Source: Thermovenabulum sp049723235
Lineage (GTDB): Bacteria; Bacillota; Thermosediminibacteria; Thermosediminibacterales; Thermosediminibacteraceae
Reading direction: 5' to 3'
Assembly (NCBI RefSeq): GCF_049723235.1
Contig: NZ_JBNARB010000001.1
Location: forward strand, 62,001 to 126,000
DNA length: 64,000 bases
Part shown: positions 8,728 to 16,755 of the stretch, piece by piece
Layout: each line of letters starts with the position of its first letter
How positions within the stretch are numbered: position 1 is the stretch's first letter
The notes under the pieces: generated by a model
Database searches by the model: none
What the model was told of the DNA's origin: nothing
The model's input: the letters and a program-made list of their open reading frames with translations, nothing else
Position numbers and translations under genes: made by a program

Positions 8728-9855
8728 ATGAAAAGAAAAGCGATTTCCTATGCGGTTATAGGAGCGGGTAACGGTGGGCTTGCAATGGCAGGTTATTTAG
8801 GGCTTAAAGGCTATAAGGTAAGCCTTTACAACAGGTCCCATGACAAATTGGTGGACCTTATAAAAGATCCGGTAATTTACCTGACGGGAGCTTACGAAGG
8901 TGAAGGAAGGCTCTACAGGGTTACGAGCGATATAAAAGAGGCCATAGAGGGGGTTGATGTAATTATGGTGACCACCCCGGCCACGGCTCATAAGGAGTTA
9001 GCTGTTTTGATGGCTCCGTATTTGCAAAAGGGGCAGATAATAATTTTGAATCCGGGAAGAACCTGCGGAGCCTTTGAGGTCCTTGAAATATTAAAGAAAC
9101 ATGAAGCGGATGAGGGTGTAATCGTTGCAGAAGCTCAGACCTTCATTTATGCCTGCAGGGCCTTATCCGGCAACAGAGTGAAAATTTTCAGTGTAAAAAA
9201 TGAGGTAAAGCTGGCTGCCATACCATCGGAAAAAACCGAAAAAGTTATTAGGACAATTTCCGATGCCTTCCCTCAATTCAAAAGAGCGGCGGATGTCTTA
9301 GAGACCAGTTTAAACAACTTCGGGGCAATTTTTCACCCGGCGCCTACTCTTTTAAACAGCGGTCATATTGAAAGATGCCAGCCTTTTGAGTATTACCTGG
9401 AAGGCATCACTCCTACCATTGGTAAAATGCTGGAAAGACTTGATGAGGAACGAATGAGGGTTGCAAAAGCTCTTGGAGTTAAAACCCTTTCTGCTATAGA
9501 ATGGTTATTCGAGTCTTACGGGGCTACGGGAGATACCCTTTACGAAGCCATTCAAAATAATACAGCATACAAGGGACTTACGGCACCGAAGGGATTAAAT
9601 ACAAGATATATCTATGAGGATGTGCCTTATAGCCTCGTTCCCATTTCTTCGCTGGGTAAACAATTGGGAGTGGAAACTCCTGCAATCGATACAATAATAG
9701 GTCTTGCCTGCATGATGACCGGTGTTAATTTCTGGAAAGAAGGAAGAACCTCTGAAAAATTGGGTTTAGCAGGGCTAACACCTGCTGAAATCCATCTTTT
9801 CGCTCAAAAAGGGTATATTCTCAAAAAATCTCTGGAAGAGGGGGTGGTCGCTTGA
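8728..9855 (+). CDS. NAD/NADP octopine/nopaline (opine) dehydrogenase family protein
   Basis: Opine dehydrogenase-like enzyme of 375 residues. N-terminal Rossmann fold with G-A-G-N-G-G (residues 12-17); C-terminal opine DH domain with N-F-G-A-I-F-H-P-A-P (His203 candidate catalytic base) and E-G-R-T-x-x-K-L-G. Family members condense an amino acid with a 2-oxo acid or aldehyde using NAD(P)H, or act as related 2-oxo acid reductases. It is the first gene after a c-di-AMP riboswitch, with AAAGAGGGGGG before the ATG, and its stop overlaps the next start (TGATG). The real substrate is unknown; control by c-di-AMP hints at an osmolyte or amino acid derivative. Confidence 0.85.
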   Translation: MKRKAISYAVIGAGNGGLAMAGYLGLKGYKVSLYNRSHDKLVDLIKDPVIYLTGAYEGEGRLYRVTSDIKEAIEGVDVIMVTTPATAHKELAVLMAPYLQKGQIIILNPGRTCGAFEVLEILKKHEADEGVIVAEAQTFIYACRALSGNRVKIFSVKNEVKLAAIPSEKTEKVIRTISDAFPQFKRAADVLETSLNNFGAIFHPAPTLLNSGHIERCQPFEYYLEGITPTIGKMLERLDEERMRVAKALGVKTLSAIEWLFESYGATGDTLYEAIQNNTAYKGLTAPKGLNTRYIYEDVPYSLVPISSLGKQLGVETPAIDTIIGLACMMTGVNFWKEGRTSEKLGLAGLTPAEIHLFAQKGYILKKSLEEGVVA

Positions 9856-11486
9856 TGAAAAGGAAAATAGTGGCGTGCACCATTGGGAATTGCGTGCACG
9901 TGGCAGGGGTCATGAACTTTTTATCCATTGCTGAACAGGAAGGATACGATACGGAATTTTTGGGATTGACCTTATCGGTGGATGAGCTGTTAAAAGAGGT
10001 TAAAATTAAAAAGCCCGATTATGTCGGTGTGAGTTTTCGTTTAACTCCGGAACCACTCAATAATATTTTAAAGGAATTGAAGGAAAAAATAGAGAAAGAG
10101 GGTTTAAGGGACATAAAATGGATTTTTGGCGGGAATGAACCGGCAGCACTGGTGGCAAAGGAATCGGGAATTTTTTACAAAGTTTTTGACGGTACCGAGG
10201 ATTTGGATGAAGTAATTGCCTTTTTAAGGGGTAATGAGAAAGAGGAATTTGAATACTATCCGGGGTATTTAATTTCAAGAATTAATTCCAAGTACCCCTA
10301 TCCTATTATAAGGCATCATTTAGGGCTTCCCAGCGTAGAGGATACCGTGGAAGCTATTAAAAAAATTGCAGAATCAAAGGTTCTGGATGTTATTTCCATA
10401 GCCCCGGATCAAAATGCGCAGAGCTTTTTCTTTGAACCGGAAAAGATGGATAAACGATTGGATGGCGCGGGAGGCGTACCGGTGAGAAAGAAAGAGGATT
10501 TTATCAAAATGTATGAGGCAGCTCAGAGGGGGAACTTCCCTCTGCTTCGCTGCTACAGCGGTACCAGCAATTTAATAAAATTTGCCGAGCTTTTAAAAGA
10601 AACGATAAACAACGCCTGGGCTGCCATACCTCTTTGCTGGTACAGCGAACTGGACGGAAGGGGCCCGAGGAGCGTACGGGATGCTATTTATGAAAATCAG
10701 CAAGCCATGAAATGGCACGGTGAAAGGGGTATACCGGTAGAAGTAAATGAAGCGCACCACTGGAGTTTGAGGGATGCACATGATGCAGTGGGAGTAGCGG
10801 CCTTTTACCTTGCAGCGTACAATGCCAAGAAGGCCGGGGTTAAAGATTTTATTGGTCAATTCATGTTTAATGTTCCACCTACCCTTTCACCAAAAATGGA
10901 TATTGCCAAAATGCTTGCAAAAATTGAACTCGTAAGGGAATTGGAGGACGCCAATTTCAGAGTTTACCGACAGGTAAGAGCCGGTCTTGCAAGTTTCCCC
11001 TCGGACCTTTTAATGGCAAAAGGGCAGCTCGCCTATTCGGCTTATATTTCCATGGCTTTAAAACCCCATATTTACCATGTGGTAGGATACTGTGAGGCAC
11101 ATCATGCTGCCGGGGCTGAAGAGATAATAGAAAGCTGTAAAATAGCCAGGCAGATAATAAAAAACTCCTTCCTGGGTATGCCCGATTTTGAAAAGGATAA
11201 AGAAGTAATTGACAGGAAAGAAAGATTGAAAGAGGATGCGATGCTGATAATCGATGCCATTAAGGAATTGGGGAAAGGCGTGGAAGACCCCCTTTCTTCT
11301 CCGGACTGCATCGCCGAGGCTATAAAAATTGGGATTCTGGATGCTCCTCACCTGAAGGGAAATAAAGCGGCAAAAGGCACTCTTGCTACCAAGATGTACA
11401 ATGGCGCTCTTTATCCCTATGACCCGGTGGAAAAGAGGATTATATCGGAAAAGGAAAGGATAGAAAGATTATTCTGCAGAATTTGA
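9855..11486 (+). CDS. Cobalamin-binding, glutamate-mutase-like enzyme (function unknown)
   Basis: A 543-residue protein. The N-terminus (about 3-125) looks like a B12-binding Rossmann domain: C13-x-H15-x-x-G18 stands where the family has D-x-H-x-x-G, so the cobalt-ligating His and the Gly are kept while Asp is Cys. Then comes Y-V-G-V-S-F-R-L, like the second strand of B12 domains. The remainder (about 150-430) resembles the TIM barrel of methylaspartate mutase epsilon in layout, with R-C-Y-S-G-T-S-N, I-P-V-E-V-N-E-A-H-H-W and N-V-P-P-T. That would be both mutase subunits fused. Translationally coupled to the opine-dehydrogenase-like gene. A cobalamin isomerase supplying that enzyme is a plausible guess; methyltransferase-like or non-catalytic roles are possible. 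Confidence 0.6.
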   Translation: MKRKIVACTIGNCVHVAGVMNFLSIAEQEGYDTEFLGLTLSVDELLKEVKIKKPDYVGVSFRLTPEPLNNILKELKEKIEKEGLRDIKWIFGGNEPAALVAKESGIFYKVFDGTEDLDEVIAFLRGNEKEEFEYYPGYLISRINSKYPYPIIRHHLGLPSVEDTVEAIKKIAESKVLDVISIAPDQNAQSFFFEPEKMDKRLDGAGGVPVRKKEDFIKMYEAAQRGNFPLLRCYSGTSNLIKFAELLKETINNAWAAIPLCWYSELDGRGPRSVRDAIYENQQAMKWHGERGIPVEVNEAHHWSLRDAHDAVGVAAFYLAAYNAKKAGVKDFIGQFMFNVPPTLSPKMDIAKMLAKIELVRELEDANFRVYRQVRAGLASFPSDLLMAKGQLAYSAYISMALKPHIYHVVGYCEAHHAAGAEEIIESCKIARQIIKNSFLGMPDFEKDKEVIDRKERLKEDAMLIIDAIKELGKGVEDPLSSPDCIAEAIKIGILDAPHLKGNKAAKGTLATKMYNGALYPYDPVEKRIISEKERIERLFCRI

Positions 11487-11568
11487 GAAAATACCCTCCC
11501 TTCAATTCGATCCTGAAATTGTGAAGTTGTTTGTGGAAAAAGCTTAGAAAAATTTTTGATAGTATACA

Positions 11569-11598
11569 TTGACAATAGGCTTTTTCTGGTAATACAAT
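11569..11598 (+). promoter_or_regulatory. Putative promoter upstream of the hairpin and thioesterase gene
   Basis: TTGACA (11569-11574), 18-bp spacer, TACAAT (11593-11598). The predicted start is about ten bases before the hairpin at 11614. Confidence 0.65.
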
Positions 11599-11613
11599 CA
11601 AAAGGTATATGCC

Positions 11614-11650
11614 AACACCGCATTAGTATTTATACTAATTGCGGTGTTTA
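11614..11650 (+). terminator. Hairpin, possible terminator or 5' structure
   Basis: AACACCGCATTAGTAT pairs with ATACTAATTGCGGTGTT with one bulged base. It is followed by TATTAATTTTATTAG, a weak T-run. It may end transcripts from the upstream operon, or form the 5' end of the transcript from the promoter at 11569. Confidence 0.5.
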
Positions 11651-11788
11651 TTAATTTTATTAGATTGAAAAGTTTTTTGTAAATTGTTATGATATTTTTC
11701 ATATAATTGTTAAAATCTAATTTAAATTTAAACCCTATAAGAGATTATGGTAAAATAAAAATAATAAAGTAAACAAGAGGTGACTTTT

Positions 11789-12211
11789 GTGGAAGTAATA
11801 AATAAGGGACTTGAAGATGAAATATTCCGGGAAATAATAGAAAACTTCTTATCCTCCCCTTTTATAAACTTGATGGGTTACAGGATTGTTGAGATTGGAA
11901 AGGGAGAAATAGTAATAGAATATAATCCCGGAAAAGAAATGCTCAATGCCCTTGGCATTGTTCATGGTGGGTCAACTGCTGCCCTTTGCGATACGGCAAT
12001 GGGCTTTGCGGTAAGGAGCCTTGGGAAGATACCCACAACCGTAGAAATGAAAATCAACTATCTTTTCCCGGTGAATTTGAACGATAAAATTTTGGCAAGG
12101 GGAAAGGTAATTAAAGAAGGAGAAAACATCTGCGTAGCGGAATGTGATTTAATTAGAGGGGATAAAGTTGTGGTTAAGTCCATAGGAACCTATTTCAATC
12201 TAAAAAAATAA
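11789..12211 (+). CDS. PaaI-family hotdog thioesterase
   Basis: A 140-residue single hotdog-domain protein that probably hydrolyses acyl-CoA thioesters. The helix segment V-H-G-G-S-T-A-A-L-C-D-T-A-M-G matches the PaaI/YbgC HGG motif with the acidic residue one turn later. The start is GTG 11789, placed 6 bases after AAGAGGTGA (11775-11783); an in-frame GTG at 11780 overlaps that site. The substrate is not apparent. It precedes the Lgt-like gene by 22 bp, probably co-transcribed. Confidence 0.85.
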   Translation: MEVINKGLEDEIFREIIENFLSSPFINLMGYRIVEIGKGEIVIEYNPGKEMLNALGIVHGGSTAALCDTAMGFAVRSLGKIPTTVEMKINYLFPVNLNDKILARGKVIKEGENICVAECDLIRGDKVVVKSIGTYFNLKK

Positions 12212-12233
12212 ATTATCACTGGAGGTTGCAATT

Positions 12234-12983
12234 ATGCTTCTTGATTTAAGTCCTTATGCTTTTAAAATTGGACCAATAGCAGTACATTGGTACGGAATAT
12301 TTATGGCGATATCCTTTCTGGTGGGCACCTATTATTTATACGTTAAAGGGAAAAGCAGGGGTATAGATGAGGACTTTATATTAAACCTTGCGATGTTAGT
12401 AATCCTTTCGGGAATTATCGGGGCAAGGCTTATGTTTGTCCTTACAAATTATCCCGAATGGTTTATAAAAGAACCCCTGCAGGTGGTAAAGATATGGGAA
12501 GGTGGACTTTCGTGGCACGGTGCGCTCCTCGGAGGGTTTTTAAGCGGTTGGTGGTATTGCAGGAGAAATAACGTCAATCCAAATGAAATGGCAGATTTAA
12601 CGGTACTGGGGCTTTCGTTTGGCTATATAATAGTTAGAATAGGGAATATCTTTAACCAGGAAGTCCTGGGAAGGATGACCGAGTTTTCCTTTGGAAGATG
12701 GCCTGCGCAGCTCGTGGGTTCCTCTATTGGGCTAATACTGCTAATAAGGTTTTTATATCTGGAAAAGAAAAATCTAAAAAAGGGTTATCAGTTCTGGTCT
12801 TTTATCTGGTATCATCAATTGCTGCGGGCTGTGTTTGAAGAGACGGTCAGGGATAATCCCCTTTATCTTGTGCATTATGTCAATACGCGATGGGGAATAG
12901 GATTTTTAACAATGACTCAGCTTATGACACCCTTTATCCTGCTTTTTGCCTATTTCATGTATAAAATTACCTCTGAGGATTAG
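12234..12983 (+). CDS. lgt: Prolipoprotein diacylglyceryl transferase, divergent
   Basis: Membrane enzyme moving diacylglycerol from phosphatidylglycerol to the lipobox cysteine of prolipoproteins. 249 residues with about seven membrane segments, slightly short. Conserved: W-Y-G near residue 20, W-H-G (His95), R-I-G-N-x-x-N-Q-E-x-x-G (Arg135, Asn138, Glu143, Gly146), and a late R-x-x-x-E pair. The usual H-P-x-Q-L-Y-E block is replaced by W-P-A-Q-L-V-G at 156-162, so it belongs to a divergent branch and may be a second Lgt paralogue. Good ribosome site GGAGG. Lipoproteins are present nearby (2842, 53053). Confidence 0.8.
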   Translation: MLLDLSPYAFKIGPIAVHWYGIFMAISFLVGTYYLYVKGKSRGIDEDFILNLAMLVILSGIIGARLMFVLTNYPEWFIKEPLQVVKIWEGGLSWHGALLGGFLSGWWYCRRNNVNPNEMADLTVLGLSFGYIIVRIGNIFNQEVLGRMTEFSFGRWPAQLVGSSIGLILLIRFLYLEKKNLKKGYQFWSFIWYHQLLRAVFEETVRDNPLYLVHYVNTRWGIGFLTMTQLMTPFILLFAYFMYKITSED

Positions 12984-12993
12984 ACCATTTTTC

Positions 12994-13023
12994 TTGTGGA
13001 AAAATAATTGTTTATGTTATAAT
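12994..13023 (+). promoter_or_regulatory. Putative tRNA-Arg promoter
   Basis: TTGTGG (12994-12999), 18-bp spacer, TATAAT (13018-13023), ten bases before the tRNA. The -35 is a moderate match. Confidence 0.5.
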
Positions 13024-13033
13024 TAAATAAAAC

Positions 13034-13111
13034 GCGCCTATAGCTCAGCGGATAGAGCACCGGCCTCCGGAGCCGGGTTTTGCGGGGGTTCGATTCCCTC
13101 TAGGCGCGCCA
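13034..13111 (+). tRNA. tRNA-Arg (anticodon CCG), CCA encoded
   Basis: Acceptor GCGCCTA (13034-13040) pairs with TAGGCGC (13101-13107), then discriminator G and an encoded CCA. D-arm AGCTCAGCGGATAGAGC, anticodon stem CCGGC/GCCGG with loop CTCCGGA giving anticodon CCG, and a T-arm with GTTCGATTC are all standard. Confidence 0.96.
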
Positions 13112-13120
13112 TAGAAAGAA

Positions 13121-13148
13121 AAAAACCTGCAAAAATGCAGGTTTTTAT
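13121..13148. terminator. Terminator after tRNA-Arg, shared with the convergent oxlT-like gene
   Basis: AAAAACCTGCA (13121-13131), loop AAAA, TGCAGGTTTTT (13136-13146). Symmetric A/T flanks make it active in both directions. Confidence 0.88.
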
Positions 13149-13174
13149 ATTATTAAGCTTTTAATTAAGCTATT

Positions 13175-14431
13175 TCATATAGTCACTTTTTTGTCGGGGG
13201 GCACGGGTTTTGGCATACGAAGGAGCACGAGGGCGCCACAACCTGCCAAAATAGACATTAGGGCACCGGTGAAGAAAACGGGGGACCAGCCGCTGAGCTG
13301 TGCTACCAGTGCCGCAACGAAACTGCCGATGATGCCCCCCACTCCTTTTGCACTGTACATAAAACCGTAGTTAGTAGCGGCGTATTTTGTTCCAAAAATA
13401 TCGGCATTTACCGCAGGGAATAATGCATAAAGTTCACCCCATGTAAACATTATCATGGCAAACAGAAATACAAACATAAAAGGATTTTTACCTAAGTAAG
13501 GTACTAAAGCCATTGCAAGGCCGTTTAAAGTAAAGGCAAGAAACATAGTCTGATATCGTCCTAATTTGTCGGAAACGATTCCCCAGAAAATCCTTCCTGC
13601 TCCGTTGGCTATGGTGTTGATGGTAGCCGCCAGCACTATTATATTAGCCGGGATTCCCGCATCCTGTCCGAAGGGCTTGGTTTGAGCGGTTACCACCATA
13701 CCGCCGGTTACTATAAAGAGGAACATTATATAAATTAACCAGAAATGCAGAGTTTTGAACATTTCCACAGTAGTGAACTGATGCTGCTGGGTGCCGGCGG
13801 ATTTACCTGCGCCCGAATCTTTTTTCGAAGGAACCCTCATTAATTGGGCCGCTACTATTATTAAAATGCTTTGAGAGATGCCCGTTGAGACAAAAGCCAT
13901 TTTATAACCTTGATTTTTTAAAGCTGAGGCAATGAAGGGAATAAAAAGGGCTGCTCCTGAACCGAAGGCTGCGGATACCAGTCCTGAAGCGAGTCCGCGG
14001 CGGGAAGGTTCAAACCAGCGCACACCGGCAGCTACGGCACCGCTGTATATAAACGCAGCACCGATACCGGCCAAACTGTAAGCGATGTATAGGCCGTTTA
14101 AGGTTTTTACAAGACCCATTGCAGTCCAGCCGATCCCAACCATAAATGAGGCAATGGTAAGAAGCAGTCGAGGGCTATATTGATCTATAAAAAAGCCTGC
14201 AATGGGTTGCCCCCAGCTTTCCAGCGCAATAAAGAGGGAGAACGCAAGCTGTACGGCTGCTCGAGAGGCATTGAATCCTTTTTGAAGTTCTGGTACAAAT
14301 AGTGTCCATGCGTATTGAAGGTTTGCGATCATTATCATGCCCGTCATTGCTAATATTAATTGGGTCCATTTATTGTAAATTATCGAACCGTTAGTAGATT
14401 TTTCCGGGGTATCCGGTGTAAGGGATATCAT
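13175..14431 (-). CDS. OxlT-like oxalate/formate-type MFS antiporter
   Basis: Twelve-helix MFS carrier of 418 residues, of the oxalate/formate antiporter family. Charged residues reported as substrate-binding in Oxalobacter OxlT (Arg272, Lys355, from memory) have matches at nearly the same positions: Arg280 in G-A-G-R-I-F-W-G and Lys362 in Y-S-A-K-G-V-G-G, plus Trp331 near the OxlT Trp324 position. It lies downstream of three subunits that match oxalate oxidoreductase, so oxalate uptake, perhaps in exchange for formate or carbonate, is the natural role. Family members also move other organic acids. A hairpin separates it from the oxidoreductase genes. Confidence 0.82.
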   Translation of the reverse strand: MISLTPDTPEKSTNGSIIYNKWTQLILAMTGMIMIANLQYAWTLFVPELQKGFNASRAAVQLAFSLFIALESWGQPIAGFFIDQYSPRLLLTIASFMVGIGWTAMGLVKTLNGLYIAYSLAGIGAAFIYSGAVAAGVRWFEPSRRGLASGLVSAAFGSGAALFIPFIASALKNQGYKMAFVSTGISQSILIIVAAQLMRVPSKKDSGAGKSAGTQQHQFTTVEMFKTLHFWLIYIMFLFIVTGGMVVTAQTKPFGQDAGIPANIIVLAATINTIANGAGRIFWGIVSDKLGRYQTMFLAFTLNGLAMALVPYLGKNPFMFVFLFAMIMFTWGELYALFPAVNADIFGTKYAATNYGFMYSAKGVGGIIGSFVAALVAQLSGWSPVFFTGALMSILAGCGALVLLRMPKPVPPDKKVTI

Positions 14432-14535
14432 GTTAACCCCTCCTTATTACTTTAACTTATTAATTTAAAAAATATGAAAAATCAGAAAATAAAATACAGA
14501 AAAATACTTATTTTGTTTATAAAACTGGACAAGTG

Positions 14536-14573
14536 AAACCTGCCCCAGGCTTAAAGCCTGGGGCAGAGGTTTT
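14536..14573 (-). terminator. Strong hairpin between oxalate oxidoreductase beta gene and the OxlT-like gene
   Basis: On the minus strand AAACCTCTGCCCCAGGCTT pairs with AAGCCTGGGGCAGGTTT with a tiny loop. Followed by CACTTG rather than a long T-run, so it may only partly stop transcription or protect the 3' end of the upstream message. Confidence 0.65.
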
Positions 14574-14584
14574 GATTGTTATTA

Positions 14585-15523
14585 TTATAGAGTTACTACC
14601 GGTACGGTGATACCCACTTCGGCACAGCGGGCATCTACAAAGGCCTGCATTTTTTCAATATGTTCAGGTTTCAGATGTTTGAACCTGCCTTGCAGGCGCA
14701 TGTATTCACTGACGGGTTTTCTCTTTTCAATTTTTACCGATAGCTTATATTCTCCATTTTCGTATTCATAAAGCTGGAACATTCCCGTTTCCACGGCCAA
14801 TTTAGCCATTTCGACGGTTTTGTTGGCGGGGAACTGCCAGCCTTTGGGACACGGTGCATGGATGTGAAGGTAAGCAGGGCCTTTTTGGTTAAGACCTTTG
14901 CGTACCTTGTTCATAAGGTCTACGGGCCAGCCTATTGAAGCGGTTGCGACGTATTTTAATTCGGGGTGGCCGTGAGCAACTACTTTTGGATTGTCTTTCG
15001 GGAATAATTTTTTTCCTTCAGGCACTACGGGTCCCGGTGGTGTAAAGGTGGTGGCTGCACCGTAAGGTGTGCTGGGAGATGTTTGTATACCGGTGTTGGC
15101 GTAAGATTCGTTGTCGTAGCAGATGAATAACACATCGTGACCTCTATAGAGCATTCCGGATAAAGCCTGCAGGCCTATATCGACAGCGCCGCCGTCTCCG
15201 GCCATGACTATGATATTCGGGAATTCGGCATCGGCCTTTTTTTTGCGAATTAACGCTTTATATGCTGCTTCAATGCCGGAAGCTACAGCACCGCCGTTGG
15301 TAATCTGGGCGTGAATCCAGGGTACCTTCCAGGGACCGCACCCGTAACTGGTATTGGCTACATACATGCAACCGGTAGGACCTACAAAAATTGTATTGGG
15401 CCCGGCAGCTTTTGCTACTAAACGGTAACACAGGGCGGGACCGCATCCTGCACAGGTCCTGTGACCGGGAACATAATATTCTTCTTCAGGGGCTTTACGC
15501 AAGGATGTAATTGTTTCCAGCAT
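14585..15523 (-). CDS. Oxalate oxidoreductase, beta subunit (2-oxoacid:ferredoxin oxidoreductase family)
   Basis: TPP-binding subunit, 312 residues. A [4Fe-4S] cluster is set by Cys24 and Cys27 (C-A-G-C), Cys52 and Cys225. The TPP/Mg motif G-D-G-G-A-V-D-I-G starts at residue 109, with N-E-S-Y-A-N-T-G about 30 residues later. It would act with the alpha and gamma subunits upstream to oxidise a 2-oxoacid, with electrons passing to ferredoxin. By itself it could be pyruvate synthase PorB; the oxalate call comes from the alpha subunit residues and the neighbouring OxlT-like carrier. 24 bp after the alpha gene. Confidence 0.82.
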   Translation of the reverse strand: MLETITSLRKAPEEEYYVPGHRTCAGCGPALCYRLVAKAAGPNTIFVGPTGCMYVANTSYGCGPWKVPWIHAQITNGGAVASGIEAAYKALIRKKKADAEFPNIIVMAGDGGAVDIGLQALSGMLYRGHDVLFICYDNESYANTGIQTSPSTPYGAATTFTPPGPVVPEGKKLFPKDNPKVVAHGHPELKYVATASIGWPVDLMNKVRKGLNQKGPAYLHIHAPCPKGWQFPANKTVEMAKLAVETGMFQLYEYENGEYKLSVKIEKRKPVSEYMRLQGRFKHLKPEHIEKMQAFVDARCAEVGITVPVVTL

Positions 15524-15547
15524 TTTTCTCCCTCCTTCCAGACACTT

Positions 15548-16735
15548 TTATAACTCAAAGGGCAACCAGTAGGCGGTTTTTTCCACTTTACCGGTTTTGG
15601 AGATTTCTTTGATTTTTTGGAACATCCTGTAGAACTCATCATGGGTAACCACTTCACCGCCCAGTCCTGCGACGAAGCCTACGGTTTTTACCTTATCGCC
15701 CAGGTCATAAAGTGCGGCACGCACTTCGGAAAGCAGCACGCCGCCTCCGCAGGAAATACCGAAGTTGGTAGAGTTGTCAAGGACGCCTACAGCTTTGAAG
15801 CGAGACAAACGCTCTTTCACCTGTTCGGTGGGGAAGGGACGGAAGGTGCGCAGGCGAACTGCCCCGACTTTTTCTCCAAGATTGCGTAATCTTCTCACTA
15901 CGGCCTTTGCAGTTTCCATGTGGGCACCCTGCCCGAAGATTACTACTTCAGCGTCATCGGTATAATATTCTTCCATGTAGGGATCGTAACGGCGCCCGAA
16001 AATTCGTGCAAAATCATCACAGGCTTCTTCCAGAACTTTAAACACGTTCTTTATTACCTGATAGCGCTGATACTGCAGAGGCGGACCCATAGCCGGTTCG
16101 ATTTGTGGGCCAATTATTTGAGGCTTTCTGGGATCAAGAATGTGGTGGTTCTTATAGGGTGGCAGGAATTCTTTTACCTGCTCTTTTTCCGGTATATCCA
16201 CTGGACCCAGAATATGACTTACAAAATAACCATCCATGCAGGAGAATTGAGGCAGCAATACCCTGGGATCTTCTCCCACACGGTAGAAAATGAGGGTATT
16301 GTCCAGGGCCTCCTGGGGTGTGGAAGCCCATCCCTGAATCCATCCCTGGTCTCTACAGCATTCGGCGTCGGTGTGCTCCGAACCGAAATCTCCAGGCGGG
16401 TCTAAGGTACGGTCTGCAATTGCCATCTGTACCGGCAAGCGTTCACCGGAGATGGGGGAGTAGACTTCAAAGGCGTAAGTAACGCCTACCCCGGAACTAC
16501 CGGTAAATACGCGAGCCCCAGCTGCGGAAGCTCCGTATACTACACTCAGCTGAGCGTGCTCGCCTTCCCCGTGTACGAATTCGGCATCCAATTCACCATC
16601 GGCAACCATACGGGCAAGTTCGGACATAATCCCCGTATAAGGACGGATGGGATAGGAGCAGATGACATCCACATCCGCTAAGCGAACTCCATTGGCCACC
16701 GCTACGCATCCGGAAATATTTTTTACTTTACCCAT
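15548..16735 (-). CDS. Oxalate oxidoreductase, alpha subunit (2-oxoacid:ferredoxin oxidoreductase family)
   Basis: 395-residue alpha subunit with the PFOR domain I/II layout. Where pyruvate enzymes read Y-P-I-T-P-S, this protein has Y28-P-I-R31-P-Y, and it also shows Arg109, Asp112, Asp116 and Phe117 in D-R-T-L-D-P-P-G-D-F. As I recall, these are the residues and the exact numbering reported for substrate binding and the switch loop of Moorella thermoacetica oxalate oxidoreductase, which splits oxalate to two CO2 without CoA. This is strong evidence against plain pyruvate synthase. Located between the gamma-delta and beta genes with short spacers, one transcript. Confidence 0.85.
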   Translation of the reverse strand: MGKVKNISGCVAVANGVRLADVDVICSYPIRPYTGIMSELARMVADGELDAEFVHGEGEHAQLSVVYGASAAGARVFTGSSGVGVTYAFEVYSPISGERLPVQMAIADRTLDPPGDFGSEHTDAECCRDQGWIQGWASTPQEALDNTLIFYRVGEDPRVLLPQFSCMDGYFVSHILGPVDIPEKEQVKEFLPPYKNHHILDPRKPQIIGPQIEPAMGPPLQYQRYQVIKNVFKVLEEACDDFARIFGRRYDPYMEEYYTDDAEVVIFGQGAHMETAKAVVRRLRNLGEKVGAVRLRTFRPFPTEQVKERLSRFKAVGVLDNSTNFGISCGGGVLLSEVRAALYDLGDKVKTVGFVAGLGGEVVTHDEFYRMFQKIKEISKTGKVEKTAYWLPFEL

Positions 16736-16755
16736 TTTTTCACCTCCTGAAACTA

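Larger units (their letters stand above)
11487..11788. other. Intergenic region with a promoter-hairpin unit
   Basis: About 300 bp between the mutase-like gene and the thioesterase gene. It holds a promoter (11569-11598) and a stable hairpin right after the predicted start site (11614-11648); no coding frame with a ribosome site was seen. Confidence 0.6.

Noticed and set aside
15920..16405. 161-codon plus-strand frame inside the oxidoreductase alpha gene
   Set aside because: Antisense shadow of a clear gene, no ribosome site, no family resemblance.
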